Shown: in pieces, positions 1 to 10,652 of the stretch
How positions within the stretch are numbered: position 1 is the stretch's first letter
Layout: each line of letters opens with the position of its first letter
Assembly (NCBI GenBank): GCA_965153455.1
Contig: OZ234503.1
Location: forward strand, 9,801,118 to 9,865,117
Length of the DNA stretch: 64,000 nucleotides
Source of the DNA: Sphagnum compactum
Lineage: Eukaryota; Bryophyta; Sphagnopsida; Sphagnales
Reading direction: 5' to 3'
Notes under the pieces: generated by a model
Told to the model about the DNA's origin: nothing
The model's input: only the letters and a program-made list of their open reading frames with translations
Database searches by the model: none
Position numbers and translations under genes: made by a program

Positions 1-99
1 GGAAGCTTCATTCGTCCGGCTTCAGGGGAAGCTTCATTGTTCCTTTACTATATACTAGTTTGAGCCCCGTGCATAATGCACAGGTGTGTGTATTTGACG

Positions 100-103
<4 letters not shown>

Positions 104-134
<31 letters not shown>
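104..134. repeat. (AT)n microsatellite
   Basis: Uninterrupted alternating AT of about 15 units inside the first copy of the 155-bp repeat block. The second copy has only a short ATATATA at the matching place, so the tract expanded in one copy. Confidence 0.9.
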
Positions 135-136
<2 letters not shown>

Positions 137-374
137 ATTATTTTTCATTTTTCTATTTTATTATTATTATTATAAACCAAAAAAAAAAACACCGAAAACA
201 GAGAACGAAAAAGAAAATGAAAAAAAAAAGACCATGTCCTCTGTACAGTAAATCTTGGGGGTGCCCCCCCTGGGGCTGGGCAAGTTTGTGCCCCGTGCCT
301 AATGCACAGGTGTGTGTTTAAAATAAATCAAACATGCACCTAAAACTGCTGGGTCTTTGCCGGTCCTAACCCAC

Positions 375-449
375 CCCATTCGGCTTAAATAGACATCCAT
401 CCCCGTTCGGCTTAAATAGACATCCATCCCCGTCCGGCTTAAATAGACG
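375..449. repeat. 27-bp tandem repeat, three copies
   Basis: The core CGGCTTAAATAGACATCCAT starts at 381, 408 and 435 with a 27-bp period. The third copy diverges after AAATAGAC. It lies between the two copies of the larger 155-bp block. Confidence 0.85.
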
Positions 450-890
450 GCTGATGGGATGGATGAATTAAAAAATTAAAACTTATATATAAGATTTTTT
501 TCATTTTTCTATTTTATTTTTATTATTATAAACCAAAAAAAAAACACCGAAAACAGAGAATGAAAAAGAAAATGAAAAAAAAAACACCCCGTCCTCTGTA
601 CAGTAAATCTTGGGGGTGCCCCCCTGGGGCCGGGCATGAGGGGGCGGGGGGGGGGGTTATTTATTTCTGTCAGGGTTTTCTTCCCTGTATGATGCCATCT
701 TCCCTGTATGACGGGACGGATGGATGGACGGGTCGGACGGATGGAGGAAATGTCCGTCCGGTTCGGACGGATTTAGGGGAAGCTTCATTCGCACGGCTTC
801 AGGGGAAGCTTCATTGTTCCTTTACTATAGATAATAATAATAGTCCTTACAAAGCACGGTTTCAAAGAAGTTTTATTTTCATCTCTAACC

Positions 891-1012
891 TGTAGCCAAA
901 TTTGGCTAAATCTTTTCTTGTGAATTGCCCAGTTGACCTACCTCATGAAATTGTAGCCAAATTTGGCTAAATCTTCTTGTGAATCGCCCCCCTCGACCTA
1001 CCTCATGAAATT
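891..1012. repeat. 61-bp tandem duplication with GCCAAATTTGGC palindrome
   Basis: Two units start with TGTAGCCAAATTTGGCTAA at 891 and 952 and end with GACCTACCTCATGAAAT. The palindrome and its flank recur in opposite orientation at about 29308-29345 and 29673-29705, so this is a dispersed family. It borders a C homopolymer. Confidence 0.8.
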
Positions 1013-1029
1013 GAAAAAAAGAAAAAACG

Positions 1030-1049
1030 CCCCCCCCCCCCCCCCCCCC
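1030..1049. repeat. Poly-C tract (20 C)
   Basis: Twenty consecutive C, giving a G20 run on the minus strand, followed by GGG. Long G runs can form G-quadruplexes and are prone to sequencing and assembly error. Confidence 0.9.
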
Positions 1050-1446
1050 GGGTTGGTATGATAAAAACAATTTTTCACAAGTTGGGAGTTAGACCTTTTT
1101 TTATGAATAATTTTGTTTGACCGAGATGTGAGTTGCACAGGTCCGTACTTATAATTAAGGTAGTATTGTTTTGTTTTTGTCACATTGACGGTCTCTCTCC
1201 ACGTACAGGCCCCCTTTGGCTGTGTTTCGAACCGGACCAAAACTCAAGTTATTAATTCGATTTAGGTCTATGTGGAATTGATACCACGGAATTGAGATTT
1301 TTTGAAACAGAGGATTAGAACCACGAGGGCTAATCGAAAAAAATCAGCTGGCAGTTCACTCCCAGTCCGAGTCCGGTTTATTCAAAACTGGACATAAACC
1401 GGGTCTAATTTTCAGAACTGGAATCAAAATCAGAAATTATTTTTTT

Positions 1447-1790
1447 TGGTAAAGAACCACAGTGAACCAGCACCCACCAGTGCACCATGTAGGATGAATG
1501 ATAAATGGTCATGAAACAGTTTTCTGTTGGGTTTCAGTTCCCTAGCTTAACCATGGTGGTCACCTCAGTTTGCTTTTTCTTTTAACCTACCTACCTACCT
1601 ACTAACAACCCACAAGCAAGTTGTTAGAAGGTAGGTAGGTAGGTAGGTAATGAAAACAGCCCCTTACATATGTAATAAACCATCATCTACTTACCTAGTA
1701 ATTTACCTATTTTCATACCTACCTACCTACCGAGGTATGAAACCTACTTCCTACAGAAAATTGGTTACCAAGGTGAAACCAAATATTAAC
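1447..1790 (+). mobile_element. GTGAACCAGC-family MITE, 3' truncated
   Basis: It starts with CCACAGTGAACCAGCACCCA and continues with a GCACCATGTAGGATG block that recurs at about 41590, 41975, 43205 and, inverted, near 33600. The interior has CTACCTAC runs and a strong hairpin: an ACCTACCTACC...AACAAC arm at 1585-1609 pairs with GTTGTTAGAAGGTAGG... at 1619-1648. A second small palindrome is at 1705-1730. The right end seen in the 43.2-43.5 kb copy is missing here, where homology fades after GGTTACCAAGGTGAAACC. No protein is encoded. Confidence 0.55.
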
Positions 1791-1854
1791 TCAGTTGAAA
1801 AATTTCATCCACAACTTTGTTAAGTACCCTATGTTTGGCATATAAATAAATAAA

Positions 1855-1877
1855 AATATTATTATTATTATTATTAT
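1855..1877. repeat. (ATT)n microsatellite
   Basis: About seven ATT units in an AT-rich intergenic stretch. Confidence 0.85.
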
Positions 1878-2223
1878 AAATTTGGCATTAATTACACTAA
1901 ATAATGAGCTATTGCACTTCACTTCAAAGCTTCATGGGCATGGCAAGTATGTAATTTTTCAGAATTTTCAGCAATTTCAAAAAATAAATTAATTTAGTGC
2001 CTAATCAGCCCTAGGTCTTAGGGTACCCCAAAGTTTTCACATAGATCATAAAAAAAAGCACTTTGAAATTTGAAAGCCTTGAACCCGTTAATATTGTGGC
2101 CCCCCCCCTTCTTTCACAAGTAGATGTGTCATTAGCAATGGGGATTTTACAATTTAGTTCCGTGTCTACATGATATTTTCCCTCTCCAATTTGTTCATAT
2201 TGGTGTTAGGGTAGTCTTGTTAG

Positions 2224-2250
2224 GATAATAATAATAATAATAATAATAAA
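2224..2250. repeat. (ATA)n microsatellite
   Basis: About nine ATA units followed by AAATAAAT repeats. It abuts the left arm of the inverted-repeat element at 2264. Confidence 0.85.
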
Positions 2251-2263
2251 ATAAATAAATATT

Positions 2264-3364
2264 CAAACATGAAATTATATAATAATGGACATAAATTTGA
2301 GATTTATTATATTATTTTGTGATGTCGCCAAACGAGCAATCGTTAACAACAACAAGATTCGAAATAGATTGACATTCGAAATTCTTTATGTCTTTCTTAT
2401 ATGGTGAAAACTTGCTAAAGCCTTTGGTAGAAATTTGGTGATGTTTTAAAAAAAAAAAGGAATTCAAAATTTCGCGAAAACCTTTGTTGATGTTGTTGGG
2501 CAAATCTTTTTTCGCAAAATGGTGAAATTTTGTCACCAAAAAAACACATGGTATCATCCTATCTTTGGGACCTATTTGCTAGACATCCATTATTTTAGAG
2601 ATTCAACATGATGATGATAAGGTGACCTTTTTACTCACAAATCGGGGAAGGTTTGAAGCTACTATGTCTAAAAATTAAATAATTTTGGTCAAAAATACAT
2701 TTTTTTAAAAAAAAAATAGTCTAAAAGATTCCTTAATGTCCTTCACAATGTTGTTGTTTTAAGAAAATTCAACATTTCTGAAAATAATATAACTAGTGTT
2801 GAAGCCAATGCCAAGGTACTATAGTAATCGTATTATTCCAACCCAATGCCAAAGGAGCCAAATTCATGAATCGTGAAGAGTTAAAGTACCTATTTAGATG
2901 TAAAGATTGCTTCAAAATTAGATGCATTTTGAAGTTTAAATACAATCAGTCTAGTTATCGAGAGTGAATAAACATTTTAGAGAAGTGTAATCACATAATG
3001 CTAGCCCATGTTCTTGGCATGGTTCCTCGAATTAGGAATGAAGACCACAAGATTTTCATGATTTAGACAAAAACCCAATCTCTTAATCTCACAAATTTGC
3101 CATATCACTTACAAAAGAACCTATTAAATTAAACAAGTAATTTCATGGCAAGGTGATTATGAAATACATTGAAACAATTCCAAAACATTCAATAGAAAGA
3201 AATATAAATCTTTAGTATAAAAAAATACAATAAGCTCATCTTCAAAGAGGAATCATGCATTCCTTAGATAGAAGCACATCATTTATAAGGCTTTTTGTCA
3301 ACACATTTTTTTGGAGACTTTTCATAAATCTCGAATTTATGTCCATTATTCATGTTCAACTTTG
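2264..3364. mobile_element. Inverted-repeat element of about 1.1 kb, unclassified
   Basis: A left arm at 2264-2307 and a right arm at 3324-3364 are inverted copies. The inner 27 nt (ATAAATCTC-AATTTATGTCCATTATT) match with one mismatch, then a 7-nt gap, then CATGTT pairs again. The interior is AT-rich with no credible open frame. The structure suggests a non-autonomous DNA transposon. I could not find a clean target duplication, so the outer limits are uncertain. Confidence 0.45.
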
Positions 3365-4349
3365 AAAGATAAATTCTATCGACCCTAGTCATTGTAATTT
3401 ATGTCATAAATAACATCCACAAACCACAACATAAATTCTACAACTTGTGTAAAAGTTTTAGAACAATATATATAAACATATTTTGTATACTAATTCATGT
3501 AGTATAGTTTGGTGTTCATTATTGAAGTTTCTTTCGTCGTTCATTTTCTATCCATATTGGATATCTTAGAAATTGTTCAAAGAATGGGTTTCGGATGATG
3601 GGCTTAATGGAAGCTTTCATGACCAAGTTTTTGAAATAGGAGTATGCAAATAAATGTAAAGACAACCCATTACTTTCAATTTGATTCAACACTAGTTTTT
3701 TTTTTGTCTTGTGAGTACAATCTTCTTTAGGTATTTCTTTGCTTAGTTCATGTCCTCATTTAGGTTTTTGCATCATCATGTATTGTTGGGTTAATGCTTA
3801 AACATGTGATGAAATATTTAGTCATGTCCATTATGCTTGTAATAATAGTTGGTGTTCATGATAGGTTTTAATGCTGATAACAAATTGGGATTTTGTTAAC
3901 AAGCTTTGTAGGAGTCAAAATCATAAGAATTGATTTAAGGAACTGCTAGGGCAAATAGGTTCATAGTCAAACAAAGGCTGGTAATCAAACAACCTTCTAA
4001 TACAAGCCAAACCTGATGATAATTTTTTTCGTTGTTGATAACTATGCAACAAATTGTTTATTATTGAACATTCATACTTGACTATTTTGCTTAGAGATTT
4101 TGAAGGACTTGAAGAGCAATCAAGGGTAATATGTTGTTCGGAAATGGGAAAATGTCAAAACATTGTCAAGAAACATTTGATCAATGTTTGCATAGTCATG
4201 TTTGGTAATGGGTATTTGGGGATGAATTTATTTGGGAAATGTTGGCCTTAATACAAATGTGTTTGGTAATTACATATAGTCCTTTTGTATTTTAGGTATG
4301 GCTTTTATGGTGAGAGGGTGTACATGTATAGGTGGTAGATTCTAGAATG
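3365..4349. other. Intergenic, no gene seen
   Basis: AT-rich sequence with only short open frames, including a 65-codon one at 4054-4251 without recognisable motifs. I see no repeats of note. Confidence 0.6.
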
Positions 4350-5362
4350 ACTGGTTATGACCCAAGTTGGATTGAAATATAGGTTGTATTTGGATATCAA
4401 CCTGGGTATCAATATGAATATGAAAATATTCGACTAGTCGAGTATGGTTTGTTCATCGTATTGTGGTTGAGACCATATTGCCATGGCATGTGAAAATTGG
4501 ATATTTCGACTCTTATCATATCCGACTAGTAACAACATTTTAGGTACCTTGATCTATATTCATACACAACTATTTATGAGCATCGATGCCATGGTATGAG
4601 TATCAACTTTTTTAAGGTGTAAGGTGTTAGTTGTAAGTTGTAAGCTATATATATTTTTCAACATGGTGGGAAGCTGCTATATAATAGCTAAAGCTGGCTT
4701 TTCAATGTTGGCAACTTCTGCCGTTGATTAATGATGCATTGATGATGAATATAAGACCTTTTCAAATCAAAGTTATCATAATTTTTTTGACAGTTATTGT
4801 ATATGGCTTATCAAGTGATGGTTTTTTTTTCCAACTTGGGATCTACATGTGTAGATGAATTTTATTAATTTTATGCCTTTTATAATATTAATAGTATTAA
4901 TAATATTAAATTTTTTTAACTTGACAGTTTTAGCCTTTGATCAATGACGCATTTGTGATGATTTTAGCCTTTGATCAATGACGCATTTGTGATGATTTTA
5001 GGACATTTACAAATCAATTTTGTTATGACCAATGTTTTGTTGGTTTTTTTTTAAGGGTTAAAAAAAATTCCTTTCAACTTATGCAAAAAGTTACATTTTT
5101 TTTGTGGCATCACATATTAAATCAACATATTCATATTGATATTATATACCCCTCTGGTATCACACATTTCAATACCATGATAATCATACCATTGTGTGAA
5201 AATTATGAACTTTGTACATATTGATATCATCACATGGTATGAGTTTTCATATTTTTGCCTCAATATTTGTATTGCCATGGTATACAAATTTCAAAAAAAG
5301 TCAAATACCCATACCAAATAGGTATGTTAAAAATCCAATACCAGTCCAATACTGGTTATGAC
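4350..5362. mobile_element. Candidate insertion flanked by 12-bp direct repeats
   Basis: ACTGGTTATGAC occurs at 4350-4361 and again at 5351-5362. Just inside, TTGGATT...TATTTGG on the left faces a loosely inverted TATTTGGTAT...AATCCAATA on the right, which suggests degenerate terminal inverted repeats. The interior contains a 34-bp exact tandem duplication (about 4928-4995) and a TCGACTAGTCGA palindrome at about 4431. There is no coding capacity. The flanks could be a target duplication, but 12 bp is unusual for plant families. Confidence 0.3.
4928..4995. repeat. 34-bp tandem duplication
   Basis: TAGCCTTTGATCAATGACGC with its flank occurs twice back to back with a 34-bp period. The copies look identical, so the duplication is recent. 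Confidence 0.9.
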
Positions 5363-6550
5363 TTGAATTTACAGCACTCCTACAAGGCTAAAAGCTAAAG
5401 GGCTAGAGTGTGTTTTATGGAAGATTTTTTCCAAAACCCAACCCACTTTGGGAGGCCACCATCTTGTGCATTTTAAAGCCTTTTTGGAGTTTGTAAAGGG
5501 CTATTGGTGGCGAGACTAGTGCATTATCAAAAGTCTTTGAATGTGAAGGCCATCAAATGCAAGGTCATTGAACTCCAACTCTTTGAGCTACTAAGTGTTT
5601 GGTGACTAGCCTATTTACCCTAGTTTAGTATTGTAATGAACGTACAACTTAAGGTTTGAAATTGAATGTAGATCTAAGCGGGATTCTCAAACATCATCAT
5701 ATTTCTTGCATGAACCATCTGACAACCAAAAAAAGAAAGCACATAACCCATGTTGTGACCCACATCTAACCATGTTGTGGAGAGAATATTATAACATCAT
5801 GCAGGTGGGCAAGTTAACCAAATAGTGCACACTACATCAACAATGACATAAACTTGCCAACCCACATTAGAACCAAAACACTATACAAAAAAAAAAAAAA
5901 CCAAAAAGAAAGGACATATGTCCTAGCTTACTTGCCAAAGGTTAGTAATAGTAGTTGATGTCCTTGTTTGACTATGAAAGGGGCCCAAGTACGCAGTTGA
6001 AGTCATAGCTCAACTACCCACAACAATGGGTTACACATAACAATAACCCTTGAAATCTTATTTTATCACTCCTCTTCTCATACAGTAAAAGGAAGTTAAC
6101 ATTAACATTAACTTCCTTTAGTTGTGTCATCAATGGGAGTAAAAGTTGAAACTTTTTTTGCAACAAAAGAGAGTTGGGACCTACCTAGTGGCACTTAAAA
6201 ACTAATTAGGTCAAAAAAAGTGATGGTGGTGAACCATTGGAGGGAATGAGTCATGGCAAAAAGTTAAAGCCCAAAAAAATCAGGATCAAAAGAAACCAAC
6301 CCAATGGGTCATTTTGTATGTATATTCTATAATAGCTTAGAGCCTAAGTACTTAGGCTAGGACAGTACCTACTAACCGACATCATGGGTTCAGTTTCTTC
6401 CAAAAGAATGCTATACCCACAAAAAACCTTCCTTTTGACTATTTGATAGTACTTGGTACTGTGAGGAAGCCTGATGTTGGCCCACTGTTGTTGTGTACAG
6501 TACAGTTTTCTCTAGACTTAACTTACTTGGCTCTTCAGACTTGTGCCTGT
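5363..6550. other. Intergenic, no gene seen
   Basis: AT-rich, many short A runs, no open frame or repeat family that I can support. A short TTAACATTAACATTAACTTCC microduplication lies near 6096. Confidence 0.6.
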
Positions 6551-6554
6551 AAGT

Positions 6555-6647
6555 AACAGTAAATAACTAAACTTGGATGTGAGACATGTTTGGAGGGTCA
6601 CATACTGCTGAGTGAGCACATCTGTGTCTCTGTAGATGCTGCTGCTC
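6555..6647 (+). mobile_element. Harbinger-type MITE, right-end fragment
   Basis: GTAAATAACTAAACTTGGAT is identical to part of the MITE copy at 48.7 kb and very close to the copy at 23.5-23.9 kb. GGTCACATACTG and TAGATGCTGCTGCTC follow, ending in TAA. Only the right third of the family unit is present. It lies about 1.2 kb upstream of the first secreted-protein gene, possibly in its promoter region. Confidence 0.6.
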
Positions 6648-6939
6648 TAATAAGGGAGAGAACTATGTCCCCCACAATTCAATATCCCCATATCTGCCAT
6701 TAGCATAGGCCAAAACAGGTGATGAACACAGTTGGGGAATAGCCTGAAATTCTGCTCAACCAATAAGGAACTGCAGCATGCAAAGCCAAGAAGCCCATGA
6801 TGTAGTAGTGTTTTTCATAATTTGGTCCCACTAGGTGTGACTGTTCAGATCAGAGGGAATTGCAGAAGAATCAGTTCGTGAATGATTCTGCAATTTTTAT
6901 TTGCTATGTGTTTGGATCAAAATGACAAAACCCACTTGT

Positions 6940-7878
6940 TTTCTTTTTGTTTTTCACTTCCAAGTACTCTGTGTTTGTTTTTTGTTTTTTCTTTCTTTCT
7001 CTCTCTCTTTGTTGCTGCAAGGTTGCAACAGTTTTGGGTCTGGATCTTTTGAATAGGTATCTTCATGTTGTTGTTGTTCTTGTTGATGATCAGTGAAGAA
7101 GAGAAACCTGTTGTTTTCAGACTAGTGGGTGTTTGTTGATTTTGCTACAAAATCTTCTGAAATCTAGCACCTATTATTTCAGGGCTAGGTGCTAGATTTT
7201 GTTTCTCATGATGATGGGTCTCAAGAGTGTGTGAAGAAGAGAGAGAGAGAGGGTGTAAATTCCTGGAACAAATTTTGTCGAGTTCAGTACCTTTTTGTCT
7301 TTTTTCTCTGGGGCGAGGGTCTTAATTTTATGCATTTAATGATAATGTAGGGCTACAGTACTTACTTGAGACCCTTGGGTCTCAGTTGAATAATCGGCAG
7401 AAGTTAGCAGCTAAAAATTGCAACAAATTGATCCAAGTTGCTGTTTTGATGGAGGAAGTTTGTGGAAAATTTGAGTGTTTCTAGGGATCGGTTTTCTTGT
7501 GTTTTCTAGTTTCAATGTTCTGTTTTGAAAGCTGTAACACCTTGGCACAGTAGCAAACAGAAGTGCTTCTCTGCTAGCATTCTATGAATATCTGCACATA
7601 GCAGCTTCATTTGAAGTAGGGTTTTCTTCAGAGGCTCTGTCTCTCTCTATCTCTCTCCGTTGATTGGATGCTGTCCGTATGTATTTTGTTCTAGAACTTG
7701 GGTGTTGGGTGTGTGAAAGATTTTGTTCTAGAACTTAGTGTTGGGCGGGTGAAGGATTTTGATCTACATGTGTTGTTGGGTACTTGTGAGGGGGTTTGCT
7801 CAACTTGATTGAGTAGATTTTCTTTTTCCCTTCTTCTGTCTTATAGCAAAAGGAAAACCCTAAACCCTTCTTTAACAA
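6940..7878 (+). promoter_or_regulatory. Putative promoter and long 5' leader of the 7.9-kb gene
   Basis: A pyrimidine-rich stretch (TTTCTTTCTTTCTCTCTCTC near 6990), typical of plant transcript starts, is followed by about 0.9 kb without a long open frame but with several short upstream ATGs (for example ATGATGATGGG near 7208) before the gene's ATG. A GA-rich patch lies at 7240-7252 and a TCTCTC patch near 7640. If transcription starts near 7000, the leader is unusually long or contains an intron. I could not fix the start site or splice sites. Confidence 0.35.
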
Positions 7879-8349
7879 ATGGCAAGGCTGATGCATGTGG
7901 AAGCAGCCATGGTGATAGCATGGACAGTTTTACTACTAGTGTTGTTGTTGGGTGTGTGGCAAGTGCAAGCAAGAGTAAGCCAACATGTTCATTTTGGTAA
8001 TTTCTCGGGGTTTGATGGAACTGTGAATTGCACCACACAAGCAGCAAGGTTGGTGAAAGATGGTCAGACATTCAGCATCCCTTACACTGACCCTAATCTG
8101 GCTTGCTCTGTGACATCTCATCACAATCATGATGGAAGCAGCAGTGAAAGAAGAAGCAGGACAGTTTCCTTCGTACTCAGTCAGGAACTGCCTGGGACTT
8201 TCAAATCGGGATTATCTGTGCTTGTGAATATTGACCCTCGATTCGTTTTGATCACTCTCGAGGGCACTGATGTTTACTCCTTGCTCTATCTTGATTCTTC
8301 TTCTGGGAATCAGAAATTAGACCAGTTTTTGGCTCTCCAACAATTCTGA
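7879..8349 (+). CDS. Small secreted protein, CX24C family (paralogue A), 156 aa
   Basis: Function unknown; I do not recognise the family. Residues 1-31 form a signal peptide: a short basic and polar start, a hydrophobic core (about residues 11-27, with VLLLVLLLG) and an A-R cleavage-like site near 31, so the product is probably secreted. The mature part has two cysteines, C51 and C76 (CX24C), which could form a disulphide, sequons at N41 and N50, and a VSFVLSQELPG...SGLSVLVNID...TLEGTD block at about 96-131, predicted mostly beta. The protein at 27334-27807 aligns without gaps over residues 37-79 (18 of 43 identical by my count) and, after a 9-residue insert here (HNHDGSSSE region), over 96-131 (20 of 36). 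The start codon sits in AACAAATGG. A single coding exon is followed 50 nt after the stop by a splice-donor-like CAG|GTGAGCC. The conserved spacing argues that it is a real expressed gene. Confidence 0.85.
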   Translation: MARLMHVEAAMVIAWTVLLLVLLLGVWQVQARVSQHVHFGNFSGFDGTVNCTTQAARLVKDGQTFSIPYTDPNLACSVTSHHNHDGSSSERRSRTVSFVLSQELPGTFKSGLSVLVNIDPRFVLITLEGTDVYSLLYLDSSSGNQKLDQFLALQQF

Positions 8350-8399
8350 AGTGCTTGAGAAAATTCATCTGGGTGCCAGAGCTTCGGAAACTAAAACAG

Positions 8400-8897
8400 G
8401 TGAGCCATATATTTGCACATCTTTAAGATAATTTCTCTTTCATATCAGAACAATTTTTTTTTGTTTCCACCTACTTTCAATTTTCATCATCTCTTTAGAT
8501 TCCAAGGTAAATTTGAGGCAGAGGTTGCAGATTGAAATTACAATTTGGAGCTTGGTTATCCTTAGATAATGGATTATTTAGAGTTCAAATCCAGCTAGTG
8601 TGTGCACGAGAAACACTTATGATCCCTAGCAACCCATTTCTATTTAGGGTTTAACTTAGCCACCCGAATACTCAAAAATCTGGACTACTTTTTTCTAGGG
8701 ATTTTGAGATTTGAAGTATTGGATGGGATGAATATTTTGGCAAGAATGCGGGTGATAACTTAAGGGGGTTAAAAACTGTCATTGATGAGTTATGTTGATG
8801 ACCCGACAGTGTTGAGGAAGAGAGTAGATGTTGTGGTATCATCATTCTTCTGCTTGCCAGAATTACCAGCTTACTAGACCTTGGAATTTTTTTGCAG
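8400..8897 (+). other. Probable 3'-UTR intron of the 7.9-kb gene
   Basis: The donor AACAG|GTGAGCC is 50 nt after the TGA stop. A good acceptor, TTTTTTTGCAG|ATT, ends at 8897. The paralogue at 27.3 kb has the same arrangement (donor 28 nt after the stop, acceptor TTTGCAG|ATT). The intron lies just under the roughly 50-55 nt distance that usually triggers nonsense-mediated decay. Inferred from sequence only. Confidence 0.5.
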
Positions 8898-10190
8898 ATT
8901 ATTAAGAGATCACTGCTGTTATATGTGCCCATAATTTACTGGAAATTTATGCTGCGGGATTGAAACCATGCGTTGCAGAGTATCACAAGCTCGACATAAA
9001 GCAGTTTTGGGTGTTGAAGTATATATGCTGCGGATTTAGAATAGCTCGGATAGATTCAAGCTGTGAACTATATGATGATACAAGCCGACCCAATGATCCA
9101 ACATTTGGAGTCCGGTTCAATACAGAAGCTGGGGAATGATGAAAAGTCCCAATTACTTACAAGGTGGTAATCAAGCCAAGAAAAATTCAATATAGGATTT
9201 GATACCTAATTCCCGAGCTGTAAGTGACATTACCATGTACAGCTAGCTAGCTACAAAAGCGAAGAGCTGATCTTGAGTTTTGCAAATCATGAAAGAGTTA
9301 TGTAGAAGTTTAGCAAAATTTGTAAACTGAGATCATATGTGTACGCCAAGTTCCTAGTGAAATATACTGAGCCATCTGCTTCACTGTTGTATATATTCAT
9401 GTCAGAGAGGCAAGCATTGAAATGTGGTTCCTCAAGTGTAGATTGCAGTGTTCTACATGTCTACGATATTATCACTTCCAAAACGTGTGATTGATTCTAT
9501 GCAAAGTCATACGGATGTAGAACGTGATGTGCACAAAGGTGGTGTGACTGCTGGCTTTGATTTCTGACAAAATTTGTTCAACTCCAACAAAATTGTCAAG
9601 AGTGAGCATCAGAGGAGGGTTTAGTGTCAATAATCTGTGAAGTTCACAGATTCATCGTTCATGTGATCATGGGCTTAATATTGAACTTGTTGATATGAGC
9701 AAACTGGGTAGCACTTGTGATGCTGCTGCATTCATGGTGCAATTTCAACCGTTAAGCTGCAATATTTTCTGCATCATTTCTTATAAAGACAGGACTGTTG
9801 CATGGTTATCTTTTTTTTTTAAAAACAACCTTTGGTTCTAGTAGTTACAAAATTTTGGAACTCAAAGAAGCTGCGGTTCTGGTTGTTTGAATCAAAGAAC
9901 CTGCAGTTCCACTTAATTGAAAATCTTCAAAAGACCTATTAAAAAAACCTCCTGTTCTAGTTCTTCAAAAACCCTCAAAGAAGCACCAGTTTTCACAAGA
10001 GAAAGTGCCAAAGAACCAACTGTTTTATAGCAGGTTATTTGATGGGTTCTTAGATTTTTGCGAACCGCGGTTGTATATCAGACTCAGTTCTCGGATTTTG
10101 AGACCCAACACCTTGAATCCTGTCCATGCCTTTCCCTCTCTTGCTTCCTTTCTTTTTCACTGTTCAAACTTTGCCTTCCCATCATCCATA
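8898..10190. other. Probable 3'-UTR remainder, then intergenic
   Basis: The first few hundred bases after 8898 may be the last exon of the upstream gene; no polyadenylation site could be fixed. Beyond that I see no coding signal. From about 9830 to 10030 the sequence contains scattered GGTTCT/AGAACC motifs. Confidence 0.4.
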
Positions 10191-10191
10191 A

Positions 10192-10210
10192 CCCTAAAAC
10201 CCTAAACCCA
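10192..10210 (-). repeat. Telomere-like CCCTAAA motifs
   Basis: CCCTAAAACCCTAAACCC: two to three degenerate units of the plant telomere repeat in C-strand orientation. Inverted relative to the array at 10479. Confidence 0.7.
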
Positions 10211-10478
10211 TTTTTTTTCTTTCTCCCTCATGTTCTTTCTGTCCCCTTTTAGTGCTTACACTCTGGCCTCAATATGTCTTTTCCTCTGATTTCTTCAACT
10301 CTGTGTGTGTGTCCAATGTCCTTGTTTACAAAAACTTTTCCCTCATGTTCTCTTCATGTTCTCTTCTCCCAAAAACACTCTAGCCTTTGTTGGGCCCTGC
10401 GCCCCATAGGGACAGGGACTATCTTAATTGGATCCAACTTTTGGAAGCTTTACCTTATTAGAATTGGTTTCGGTGGGG

Positions 10479-10519
10479 TTTAGGGTTTAGGGTTAGGTGC
10501 CCAGGGTTTAGGGTTTAGG
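10479..10519 (+). repeat. Telomere-like TTTAGGG motifs
   Basis: About four TTTAGGG units in two clusters (10479-10495 and 10503-10519) separated by GTGCCC. They are in G-strand orientation and so face the C-strand motifs about 270 bp upstream. A short interstitial telomeric tract. Confidence 0.75.
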
Positions 10520-10551
10520 TGCAAAATAACTACTTATAGGTGCAAAATAAC

Positions 10552-10652
10552 TATAGGGTAAGGAACAGTTTTGAGGGCTCTTCTTGAATTCAAGAGCTCA
10601 CAACTAGATCCTTGAATCTAAGAAGAGCCTCAAAGTTGTTCCTTACCCTATG
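10552..10652. repeat. 101-nt near-perfect hairpin
   Basis: A left arm at 10552-10594 (TATAGGGTAAGGAACAG...) pairs with a right arm at 10610-10652 (...TTGTTCCTTACCCTATG) over about 43 bp with few mismatches. The loop is 15 nt. The size and pairing resemble a miniature foldback element or a young small-RNA hairpin. It directly abuts and slightly overlaps the next foldback. It is preceded by a 20-bp tandem TAGGTGCAAAATAACTA repeat at 10518-10556. Confidence 0.65.

Larger units (their letters stand above)
1..835. repeat. Rearranged repeat complex, unclassified
   Basis: Several blocks occur twice here. An end block with GGAAGCTTCATT and TTCCTTTACTATA lies at 1-50 and again at about 778-830. A CCCGTGC-ATAATGCACAGG block lies at 64-90 and 291-317. 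A block of about 155 bp, with poly-A, ACACCGAAAACAGAGAA and a GGGGGTGCCCCC palindrome, lies at about 130-285 and 484-640. The spacings differ (777, 227 and 354 bp), so this is a nested or rearranged repeat, not a simple tandem array. It is probably the remains of two insertions of one non-autonomous element. I cannot assign a superfamily. Confidence 0.6.
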
